In this document: positions 39,737-47,510 of the stretch, one piece after another
How the letters are laid out: each line of letters starts with the position of its first letter
Position numbering within the stretch: position 1 is the stretch's first letter
NCBI RefSeq assembly: GCF_014131735.1
Contig: NZ_CP039121.1
Span: forward strand, 434,001-498,000
DNA: 64,000 nucleotides
Source: Lactiplantibacillus plantarum
Lineage (GTDB): Bacteria; Bacillota; Bacilli; Lactobacillales; Lactobacillaceae
Direction of reading: 5' to 3'
Notes under the pieces: generated by a model
The model's input: the letters and a program-made list of their open reading frames with translations, nothing else
Database searches by the model: none
Told to the model about the DNA's origin: nothing
Program-made: the position numbers and the translations under genes

Positions 39737-40215
39737 AAAATATTCCTCCAATTTCTGTGCGATAAATGAAAAAATCACAACAGCCACGTGATTATTTCCA
39801 CGAGTTGAATCCTAGCACCTGGTTATTCGGATGGAAACGTCAAATTAAATGAATAGTTGTAAGTAAGGTTCGTCTTGATGATTATAGCGGGTGTAAACTG
39901 ACTTGCTTGGGTAACTGTGGATTTTTTGAGACTGATACGGTGTGGAAAAATCATAGTCAGGAAAGTTTCCAAATTAATTTAGGGTCGCAGTCTTTTAGGG
40001 TGGGCGCTAAGTGGTAGTGATGTGATTGTTGGCAGTAAAGTGGTAGCCGTGTAGGTATAATAAGACTAACGACCATTGCTTGCACCTTTAACGCGTGACT
40101 ACTGAAAGTACCAATGTTTTGTGGCGATGGCGATAAAAACAACGGTTATTAGAGGTTGCTCAACGCGGACTTGCTGATTGGCGAATGTTTACGTTATAAG
40201 CCAAACACAAATAAA
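39737..40215. other. Intergenic region without a gene
   Basis: Upstream region of the broken autolysin gene. A TATAAT lies near 40058 but without a good -35. No open frame with a ribosome binding site and no recognisable remnant. Confidence 0.4.
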
Positions 40216-40264
40216 CCAGCAAATACCAATGTCCCTGATTATTCAGGACATCGGTATTTGCTGG
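40216..40264. terminator. Long bidirectional terminator
   Basis: CCAGCAAATACC-ATGTCC pairs with GGACAT-GGTATTTGCTGG with one mismatch; T tracts flank both sides (TTTTTA on plus, TTTATTT on minus). It serves the dehydrogenase gene on the minus strand. Confidence 0.88.
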
Positions 40265-40293
40265 TTTTTAAATTAGATGAATAACAAAATTAG

Positions 40294-41382
40294 TTAATCA
40301 ACATATTGCGCGTAGTCGATCCCTAGTCGCTTGGCGATTCCGGTAACTTCTGCGAGTGTCTTGTCATCAATCTCGATGCCGTTAGCTGACCGGTCTTGAT
40401 ACGCGGCAGCTTCCTTATCGCCGGCAACGATGACTGGTTTGCCGGGAACGGATGGTAGGTCGCGAATGGCTTGCAAGTAAGCTGAAAACTTAGCAATAAT
40501 GGCATCCTTATCACCAAAGATTGAAGGGTCGATGGCGACAAAGCTCTGACAAGGGCCCATGGAAAGGTCGTCCGGAGTAATTTCGTTGGAGGTGTTGCCC
40601 ATTGAAAGGATTGCTGTGAAAACCTCGACGATGACACCGAGACCGAACCCTTTGTGGCTACCGGTGTCTTCGGTAACGCCACCTAATGGAGCTAAACCAA
40701 CATTGGAATCTAAATCACGGAGGGCATCCAAGTCTTTGGTATCGTTATGGCTATTAACGGGCGTTTCGCCATCCTTAGCGACCCATAATGCGGGCATATC
40801 TTTACCTAATTTACGATAAACTTCAATTTTACCTTGTGGCACCGTCGTTGTGGCCGCGTCGAAGATAAATGTGTTCGGGTTGGCTGGCATGGCAAAGGCA
40901 ATTGGGTTGGTGCCGACCAATGCTTTGGTAGCATGAGTGGGTAACATCGCTGAACGTGAATTGCACGACGACAGGCCAATCAGACCTTCTTCGGCAGCCA
41001 TGTTGGCATAGTAACCTGCAATACCATAGTGACCGGAGTTACGAGTCGTAACGATACCGATACCGTGTTGTTTTGCTTTTTCAATGGCTAGGCGCATGCT
41101 ATAGATACCGTTCAATTGACCCAAGCCAAAGTGCGCGTCAACGACCGCACTAACATCGGTTTCTTTAACAACTTCTGGCCGATTATGTACGCGAATCTTA
41201 CCGTTACGAATGAAGTCGTCATACATGATCATTCGCTGGACGCCATGGGATTCAATGCCAATCAAATCGGTGTAGATCAACATGTGGGCGACTTCTTGGC
41301 TTTCTTCTTCGGTAAAGCCGTAACCTTTGTAAATATTGTAAATCAGTTGTTCAATTTTTTTGCTATTGTATCGTTTTACCAT
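40294..41382 (-). CDS. Malate/L-lactate dehydrogenase-type (Ldh_2/MDH2 family) oxidoreductase
   Basis: NAD(P)-dependent 2-hydroxyacid (malate, lactate, ureidoglycolate or similar) dehydrogenase of the non-Rossmann type. 362 residues. Landmarks: ESHGVQRM, TRNSGHYGIAGYYA (catalytic His region), TNPIAFAMPA, FDAATTTVPQGKIE, and GSHKGFGLGVIVEVF. ATG at 41380-41382 has GGTG 6 nt upstream; GTGs farther 5' are less likely. Single gene with its own promoter and terminator. The substrate cannot be fixed from sequence. Confidence 0.9.
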   Translation of the reverse strand: MVKRYNSKKIEQLIYNIYKGYGFTEEESQEVAHMLIYTDLIGIESHGVQRMIMYDDFIRNGKIRVHNRPEVVKETDVSAVVDAHFGLGQLNGIYSMRLAIEKAKQHGIGIVTTRNSGHYGIAGYYANMAAEEGLIGLSSCNSRSAMLPTHATKALVGTNPIAFAMPANPNTFIFDAATTTVPQGKIEVYRKLGKDMPALWVAKDGETPVNSHNDTKDLDALRDLDSNVGLAPLGGVTEDTGSHKGFGLGVIVEVFTAILSMGNTSNEITPDDLSMGPCQSFVAIDPSIFGDKDAIIAKFSAYLQAIRDLPSVPGKPVIVAGDKEAAAYQDRSANGIEIDDKTLAEVTGIAKRLGIDYAQYVD

Positions 41383-41437
41383 TACATTCACCACGTTATT
41401 TGAAATAGACTTAAGTGACAGCCCTGTATATTATAAT

Positions 41438-41466
41438 ATGATAATAATAAGGACTTTGAATGTCAA
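41438..41466 (-). promoter_or_regulatory. Promoter of the Ldh_2-type gene
   Basis: On the minus strand, perfect TTGACA (41461-41466), 17 bases, TATCAT (41438-41443). Confidence 0.75.
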
Positions 41467-41841
41467 TTGAATTTTAATAATCCGTTAATCGTAAACTAAT
41501 TAAAAGTGTCATCATATAACAGGTCAACCTGAGTCTTCAAAGCGCATGGAATTGAGGTCAGACTAACTCAAAGCTAATGCCGGGTCATATGGCACGGACC
41601 AATCATAAATTAGGTATAACTAAAGGGGTCATCAATAAAGTGTGCCGTTAACTGATGGCCTGTTTAGGGTGGCCCTCATTAGTAGCTGGCGATGAATTGG
41701 ACGAAATAAATTGTGGCTGCGACGTTGGCTGATGCTAGCGCTGAGACCGCGAAATTGCGGTTTAGGTATTGCTGGTCAATGTGCAGACTAGAATGGTAAG
41801 TTAAATTATTTGCGAATGGTTGCAGTTGTTGCACACGTGCT

Positions 41842-42031
41842 TGTGGATAAGTTAAAGGAATTAGATGACAAATCGGTAATTAGTTGGGACTAATGACTGT
41901 AAATGTTAATAACATGACTTATTTGTGGGTAAGTGCATGAGTATCTGGGGATAAGTAAGGAAAATGAGGATAATTGTGGTGAATCCAGCCATCCACAGTG
42001 CATAACTTTTATGATGTAGAAGTTATCAACA
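41842..42031. other. Cluster of six DnaA-box-like 9-mers
   Basis: Compared with TTATCCACA: 41842-41850 (minus) is perfect; 41924-41932, 41946-41954 and 41965-41973 (all minus) and 42023-42031 (plus, TTATCAACA) have one mismatch; 41989-41997 (plus) has two. The first four share one orientation, the last two the other. AT-rich sequence follows at 42032-42062. Binding of DnaA is inferred. Confidence 0.55.
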
Positions 42032-42099
42032 GATTTATTAGATATGATGTGAAATTGATTACTGGGTTAAGCGGAAAAATGAGTGTCGTAACATAATGT

Positions 42100-42192
42100 G
42101 AAATGGTTTGGCATATTAAGCTGTCCCGAAAGCAATGCTTTAAGGAAAATTACTTGAATTTTCAACAGGTCGCTGACAAAGCGTATCGTTCT
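42100..42192 (+). pseudogene. N-terminal/central fragment of a paralogue of the small gene at 29699
   Basis: The frame reads EMVWHIKLSRKQCFKENYL, then NFQQVADKAYR; the intact protein reads EMIRIIGLFRKQGFKGNYL, then SFQHVADEG. No start codon or C-terminal part is present. It is on the same strand as the other fragment. Confidence 0.78.
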
Positions 42193-42408
42193 TTGCTATT
42201 ATATTTGCTTATTGAACCGATCAGCAACCCTGGCATAGTAGTCGCATAAAACTGAAAACATTTGACAAAAGAACGACTCATAAGCGCTAATTTATCCCAT
42301 ATCTATCCCAAAAGATAGTACCTATTAATAAAAATGGTACTTACATTATGCCTTAGTATCATCTATAGTAGCAGATACTTTAAAGCTAATGAATGGAGCG
42401 ATAGTAAT

Positions 42409-43368
42409 ATGAAAAAAATTATTGTTAATGAATATGGTTCAGTTGATGTTCTGCAAGAAGTTGTCGCACTGAAGCCGGTTCCAGGAGAAAAAGATGTGTT
42501 GATTAAAGTTGCCGCAATAGGAGTCAATGATCCAGATATCGTGATGCGCAAGTACGGCCCGTTTCCAACGATGCCGGCGGAGTTTCGGCCGACGTTGCCG
42601 CACATGCTAGGTGGCGATTTTTCTGGAATTGTTGAGCAAGTTGGTGCTGAAGTCACCAAGTTTCAGGTCGGTGATCATGTGATGGGCTATACTAAACGGG
42701 GGACGTATGCGCAATACATCGTGCTTGATCAAGACGATTCGCTATCGCAAGTCCCTGACCAGCTAGACTTGATTCCACTTGGGGGACTTTACTTAACGGC
42801 ATTAACAGCTTGGAGCGCCATTATGAAGAATGGGCACTTGCAAGCCGGGCAAAAAGTGTTAATTCATGGTGGCGCTGGTGGTGTTGGTAGTATGGCAATC
42901 CAGATTGCTAAGGCCGCGGGCGCAACTGTAATTACTACGGCTCGTTCGTAGCATAACGCTTATCTAAAAGGTATAGGTGCGGATCAAATCATTGATTATC
43001 AAACTGAAGATTTTACAGAATTAGTTCACGACGTTGATCTTGTGGTGAATTTGACGGGCGCACAAACCTTAGCCGCTAGTTACCAGGTGGTGAAACGGGG
43101 TGGCCGCTTGGTCTCGGTTAACGGGGTGCCAGATAAGAAACAAGCAGCAGCGCTTGGAATTACGGCAGTCTATGCACTTGGCGATCTTTCAGAGGATGCT
43201 CGCAAGGCTATTCTTGACTTGTATCAGCAAGGTCAATTAACGGTCACTGTTTCGAAGGCCTACCCATTTACGCTCGCCGCGGTCAAACAGGCCCATCTTG
43301 ATTTTGAACAGGGTGGTAATCAAGGTAAACGGGTAATTGTCTTTGACCAGGAAACGACCAATGTTTAG
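42409..43368 (+). pseudogene. Zinc-independent quinone oxidoreductase/alcohol dehydrogenase (MDR) with one nonsense codon
   Basis: The N-terminal GroES-like domain starts MKKIIVNEYGSVDVLQE. The nucleotide-binding motif GGAGGVGSMAIQIAKAAGA follows. TAG at 42949-42951 interrupts the frame after TTARS; the same frame continues with HNAYLKGIGADQIIDYQ to a normal C-terminus. Without the stop the protein would have 319 residues. GGAGCG precedes the ATG. The downstream HxlR-type gene is a typical partner. Confidence 0.88.
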
Positions 43369-43618
43369 CTGGTTTTATCGTGAGCGGACGCGCTTACCCG
43401 AGCAGTTACCCAGATAAGACACTAGAAGTGGGCAATGACACGAATCAGCGTGCAGCCGCGCACTAATCTGTTCTAAACTAGTATTAGTAAAGAAATAAAA
43501 TAGCTATCTAGACAAATACGGTATCATGAACGACGGTGGCCGGACAATCTTTAGTATAATAGTGGTTATCAGTTAACGTCGTACGATTGATTAATTATGA
43601 ACAGGGATAGTAAATATT

Positions 43619-43879
43619 ATGAATGAATCGGTATCGGATGAAAACTTTTTGGATTGTCCATTTGCCAGTGTTCAAAAAGTCGTTCGCGGAAAATGGAGCA
43701 TGGTTATTCTGTATTTCCTTAGTCAGCGGGTCTTGCGTTTTGGTGAACTCAATCGCAAGGTTTATCCACCGGTGTCACCAAAGGTTGAATATTCACTCAC
43801 CCCATTAGGAGAGAAGTTCTTGCCTGTTTTGAATGCTTTGGAGAACTTGGCGGTAGACTATCAGGATTACCAAGCTTAA
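43619..43879 (+). CDS. HxlR-family regulator with an internal deletion
   Basis: 86 residues against about 105-120 for the family. The N-terminal part (CPFASVQKVVRGKWSMVIL...LRFGELNRK) joins directly to VYPPVSPKVEYSLTPLG. The segment that normally lies between, carrying the recognition helix and the turn into the wing, is missing in frame (about 24 residues). A short NRK/RKV-type direct repeat could have mediated the deletion. DNA binding is probably lost. A TATAAT lies at 43555-43560. Confidence 0.75.
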   Translation: MNESVSDENFLDCPFASVQKVVRGKWSMVILYFLSQRVLRFGELNRKVYPPVSPKVEYSLTPLGEKFLPVLNALENLAVDYQDYQA

Positions 43880-43949
43880 TTAAGTGAAATCGGTTAAGAA
43901 CGAGCATGCTCCGGTTTATTCACGGCACTAATTGTCGTCATAAAAATTA

Positions 43950-43997
43950 AAAAACGAGATCCAGCGACGTCTTCATACGTGCTTGGATCTCGTTTTT
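43950..43997. terminator. Bidirectional terminator
   Basis: AAAAACGAGATCCA and TGGATCTCGTTTTT arms, perfect 14 bp, with T runs on both strands. Confidence 0.9.
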
Positions 43998-44257
43998 AGG
44001 TAGAACTAAGTGACTATCGAGCCCAGAGTTGGGTCGAATGGCGATGTCACTTGGCCTTGAACCGCATAACTAAAATGATAATATTGCTTTTAAATTCTGA
44101 AAGCTAATGAACAACTCTTCTTTGAAACTTTTATTGGGAATATTGTTTTATTTAATACGCATGATTTATCTATCCAAGAAGGTGTCTGCATTATGCGGCA
44201 GAATTTGGCGCGAGTGTTGACGTTGTTTTAACTGACAAGATTAGTTTTTGGAAAAAC
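43998..44257. other. Intergenic with possible coding remnants
   Basis: Frame 1 around 44098-44230 reads FETFIGNIVLFNTHDLSIQEG, stopping after VLTLF; a second frame continues HYAAEFGASVDVVLTDKISF toward the end of the next gene. This looks like a frameshifted remnant, unidentified. Confidence 0.25.
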
Positions 44258-44845
44258 TTAGCCGAACGGATTACCATATTTTTGACAGTATTGGTAAAAT
44301 TCTAAGCGGTATAGATCGATAGTTCGGGTTAGTTCTTCACTAGATTGAAAATGAATTAGTTGTAAAACGGCGGCAGTAAATGCCAGTGCCGCTGTGCCGT
44401 TAGCTGTGACTAGATTCTTGTCGCTAATGACTTGCTGTTCATGAAAGTCGGCTGAGTTTTGATAGTTAGGATAATTGTGCCACATCGCCAGTGAATTGCC
44501 GGTATGCTGATAACCAGTTAAAAAACCGTTTTGGGCTAAGTAATCTACCGCACCACAGATTGCGCCAACTGGTTTTGAGGCATTGAGGTGTTGCTGAACT
44601 AGTGAATATAATAATGAATTATTGATATTCCAAGAGTTACCACCAATTAGGATTAATAAGTCAATAGTTGGTAAACAATCCAGTTGATAGTCAACTTTAG
44701 TGGTGAAGCCACCAATTGACGTAACCAATGGTGTTGTTGAAGTCGTTTTAACTTGCCAGTCAGTGCTTTGATTTAATTGACTAGCTAGATAAGAAGCTTC
44801 CCAATCTGCGTATTGATCTAGCATTAGAAATAATGCAGTTTTCAT
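44258..44845 (-). CDS. DJ-1/PfpI-family protein (class I amidotransferase-like)
   Basis: 195 residues. The nucleophile elbow GAICGAVDYLAQ carries Cys97, preceded by LLILIGGN. The family includes glyoxalases/deglycases, proteases and regulators; this one resembles the YdeA/type-1 glutamine amidotransferase-like subgroup. GGAGG is placed 6-7 nt before the ATG. Divergent from the DUF3781 gene, 108 bp away. Confidence 0.85.
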   Translation of the reverse strand: MKTALFLMLDQYADWEASYLASQLNQSTDWQVKTTSTTPLVTSIGGFTTKVDYQLDCLPTIDLLILIGGNSWNINNSLLYSLVQQHLNASKPVGAICGAVDYLAQNGFLTGYQHTGNSLAMWHNYPNYQNSADFHEQQVISDKNLVTANGTAALAFTAAVLQLIHFQSSEELTRTIDLYRLEFYQYCQKYGNPFG

Positions 44846-44953
44846 GTTGACCTCCAGAGGAAAATATATTTTCAGAACCGAATATGTTATCCTTAATTAT
44901 AGGAACGTACGTTCTAAAAAGCAAGTGCATGATTAAATGTTGGAGGGCAGTAA

Positions 44954-45229
44954 ATGAGCAAACAATCCGTAATTCTTGAGTTAATTAGAACACATATTTG
45001 CTATACACCACGGGTCTTTCAACGTATTAATAAGAAATTAGCCGTTAATTTAAGCGAAGTTGAAATTAAAGATTTAGTCAATCATATTCTGATACAACCA
45101 GATGAAATCAAAAGGTGTGGGAAAAATTATTATATCCGAAGCCGTAAAGCGCGGATAGAACTAACAGTTAATGCTGGTAATTATCGCTTAATTACAGCCA
45201 GTAAATACACAGAAGTCGACGGCTTTTAA
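44954..45229 (+). CDS. DUF3781 family protein
   Basis: 91 residues. The family pattern is visible: ICYTPRVFQRINKKL near the N-terminus, then RCGKNYYIRSRKARIELTVN and YRLITASK. Small, soluble, of unknown function. TGGAGG precedes the ATG at good spacing. A MazG-like fragment lies 8 bp downstream. Confidence 0.78.
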   Translation: MSKQSVILELIRTHICYTPRVFQRINKKLAVNLSEVEIKDLVNHILIQPDEIKRCGKNYYIRSRKARIELTVNAGNYRLITASKYTEVDGF

Positions 45230-45237
45230 TTAATAAA

Positions 45238-45369
45238 ACAGCTAAAAGTAATGAAAATATTAGTGAATCCGTGTGGTGGTTGAGTATTTTGGCAATGGAA
45301 AATGGGTTTGACTTGGATGATGCAGTGAAGTGCTTCTTACGAAATAAAGCGGAATACTTAAAAAGTTAA
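45238..45369 (+). pseudogene. C-terminal fragment of a MazG-like nucleotide pyrophosphohydrolase
   Basis: The frame reads ESVWWLSILAMENGFDLDDA, then VKCFLRNKAEYLKS and a stop. The pattern matches the last helices of MazG-type proteins (ESxxWLxxLAxxxGxDLxxAVxxKxxxNxxRY). The metal-binding EExxE part and a start are absent. Confidence 0.5.
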
Positions 45370-45424
45370 TTAATGTTAGCTGAGAATAATTACAGGAGTG
45401 CAGAACATTTTAAAAGCAATAAAA

Positions 45425-45466
45425 TCCCCTCATCAGGCTAGTGCGGAAGTCTAGCTGATGGGGGGA
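45425..45466 (-). terminator. Terminator for the zinc-ribbon protein gene
   Basis: On the minus strand CCCCCATCAGCTAG pairs with CTAG-CTGATG-GGGG, followed by ATTTTATT. Confidence 0.75.
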
Positions 45467-45550
45467 TGTGTATTTATTTTGACGTGATTTAATTACGAGC
45501 TGCCACCGATTTTACGAGTTAAACAGCTTATAACCAGTATTGATTGATAA

Positions 45551-46816
45551 CTAGTTTAAATTAAGCGTTGTATCAAATGTCTTATAAGCGTTATCGTCGT
45601 CATAATCGTCAGTATCATAACTAGCATCCCATTTTAGACGAATACTAGTGATGTCTTTAACACTGGATAGTTTTGACAAAACAAAGTATAGGTTACCGTC
45701 AGAATCGGTACCGCTGTTTAAATCACCGTCAAAATCATCGCTATCCATGTCGGCTTCGACTTGTTGACCGTCGTTAGTGCTGAGTTTGGCCTGGGTCGGA
45801 TAGGCTGAAATATCTTGCCCAGCATGGATACTCATGTGAACTTTTACGACGCCGTTAAAATCTTTCTTGTCATTGCCGCTACCGCTAGTATAAGTGCCAT
45901 CAGTTTTGTAGACCGTGACTTTATCGATTTTAAATGTGGATTTCGCCCAGCTACTGTCGGTAAATGAGGTACTGTAAGCTTTTTGGTCGGCAATATCGAT
46001 GTCGTCATCACCAATAGTGATACTGTCAGAATCTGATTCTGAATCTGAGTCATAGTCCGTGCTATCGCTAGATTCTTCACTATCGCTATCGCTGTAACTG
46101 TCGTCAGAGTTAGTTGTAGCTGACTTGGAAGTTGTCGTTAGAGCAGCGTCCATGGCAGTATCACGGGCCGTTATGTTAATGAGAGCGGCGTATCCCAATG
46201 TCAATAAGACTAGCAGGCACCAAGTCCACCATTTGTGTGTCCAAGGTTTTGGTTGGCTAGCTAAACGGTCGAAACGTTTTCCAGCTGGTTCAGAGCGTTG
46301 GCATAGGAAAACAATGATTAAAATGGGGCCGACAAGTGGAAGCAGATAGAACCATAAATAATGCGCTGATCGATTAGAGTCGTGAAGTCGCCGCGCACTG
46401 GCTGTGAATTGCATCACTGAAGTCCAAACCATGAGCGCTGAAAAAATCAATAACAGCACGGTTTGTAAAACATTAACGTGTAATGGGCTGAGGATAAAAG
46501 CTGGATAACTGTATGCTCTGATACCAAGTACGATGGTTAAAACTAGGGAAATTAGGACCAAATCTAAGTAAAGCCACCAATATTGAGGCCGCGTAATCCG
46601 TTGTGACCAAGTAAAGGTTTGACGCATTCCTAGCTTTAGTGCGGTCCACATATTGACATGTTCTGGTTGATTAGGTGTGTTGTGCTGCTCGGAAGTAATG
46701 GTGTTCTGATCTTCAGTGGAAGCGACTTTGTCCTGAGTTGCGCCACAAAAAGGGCAAAAGGTCGCGTTAGTAGGAATCGCTTTTCCACAGTTAATACAAT
46801 ACTTTGTTTCTGACAT
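45551..46816 (-). CDS. Zinc-ribbon/DUF805 membrane protein with acidic Ser/Asp linker
   Basis: 421 residues. N-terminal zinc ribbon with two CxxC pairs (YCINCG...FCPFCG, residues 7-24). A DUF805-type membrane domain follows (residues about 55-190) and a further helix near 200. Then comes a Ser/Asp-only-like linker (about 228-262) and an outside beta domain resembling the DUF4352-like domain of the 20261 gene. Function unknown; likely an envelope sensor or scaffold. GGAGG precedes the ATG. Confidence 0.8.
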   Translation of the reverse strand: MSETKYCINCGKAIPTNATFCPFCGATQDKVASTEDQNTITSEQHNTPNQPEHVNMWTALKLGMRQTFTWSQRITRPQYWWLYLDLVLISLVLTIVLGIRAYSYPAFILSPLHVNVLQTVLLLIFSALMVWTSVMQFTASARRLHDSNRSAHYLWFYLLPLVGPILIIVFLCQRSEPAGKRFDRLASQPKPWTHKWWTWCLLVLLTLGYAALINITARDTAMDAALTTTSKSATTNSDDSYSDSDSEESSDSTDYDSDSESDSDSITIGDDDIDIADQKAYSTSFTDSSWAKSTFKIDKVTVYKTDGTYTSGSGNDKKDFNGVVKVHMSIHAGQDISAYPTQAKLSTNDGQQVEADMDSDDFDGDLNSGTDSDGNLYFVLSKLSSVKDITSIRLKWDASYDTDDYDDDNAYKTFDTTLNLN

Positions 46817-47073
46817 CGATGTTCCTCCTGGAGTACTTATACTAGGCGAAATGTTATGAATATAAGTAGAATTTTATTATATGGCCGAGTGAATGATTAT
46901 GGCAGCCGAAAACAAGCATATCATAACTAGTTAAAAATATTAACAAAATATTAATACTAAATTCATATTTTGTTCAATAATAGACTTAAATAGTTATTTA
47001 TTTGCTTTGTTGAAAACTAAAAGCGGTAACTCTAAGCCTCAGTAAAATAACAATGAAATAGAGATTAACTTTG

Positions 47074-47260
47074 AACGGGAGCAACGTTGAACTATCGATC
47101 CTGAGTTCAAAAGTAGAAATGGTCTACTTCCGGACGGCCATTATGAACAAAGCTGATTAATTGAGTTATCACTCAACGGTATCATCCGTGATTAAGTAAT
47201 AGTTTGAAAACTATAAGACTCCTGAAGGCATGCCAATTATATGGTGTGCTTTTTGTTTTT
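47074..47260 (+). ncRNA. Candidate structured RNA ending in an intrinsic terminator
   Basis: No gene lies between 46817 and 47510. In order on the plus strand there are perfect stems TTGAACT/AGTTCAA (47087-47110), AAGTAGA/TCTACTT (47111-47129), TTGAGT/ACTCAA (47161-47176), ACGG/CCGT (47176-47189), ATAGTTT/AAACTAT (47199-47214). An 11-bp terminator stem with T run follows (47225-47260). It could be a leader/riboswitch of the PRD-PTS operon starting 250 bp later or a separate small RNA. No known class recognised. Confidence 0.45.
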
Positions 47261-47467
47261 GCTATTTATGGTGTTCAAACGATGTATCTATATTGTTATT
47301 TGCTGCTTAGATTAGTAGTCTAAAAGAACGAGATGCGAGTATTTTACATTTGTTTTTTGAACATAGTAGGTGAAATATAGAATGTTTATCTTTCTTTGAA
47401 TCATACATTTCTACCTAACAAGCAAATTTGCACAAAGTATGACTGAAAATATTGCACTTTTTAAAAA

Positions 47468-47481
47468 TGATAGCGTTTGCA
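47468..47481. promoter_or_regulatory. cre-like CcpA site before the PRD regulator
   Basis: TGATAGCGTTTGCA matches the cre consensus TGWAANCGNTNWCA at 12 of 14 positions, 29 bp before the start codon, where CcpA would block transcription. Confidence 0.6.
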
Positions 47482-47510
47482 ATAATGAGCAGTGTAGGAG
47501 GGATTAAGCC

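Larger units (their letters stand above)
41383..42408. other. 1-kb intergenic stretch
   Basis: Contains the Ldh_2 promoter, a cluster of DnaA-box-like 9-mers (41842-42031), a fragment of a paralogue of the 29699 gene (42100-42192) and AT-rich DNA. No intact gene with a ribosome binding site. Confidence 0.6.

Noticed and set aside
47074..47260. T-box riboswitch
   Set aside because: No T-box bulge sequence (GGTGGTACCGCG-like) and no tRNA-synthetase or amino acid gene downstream.
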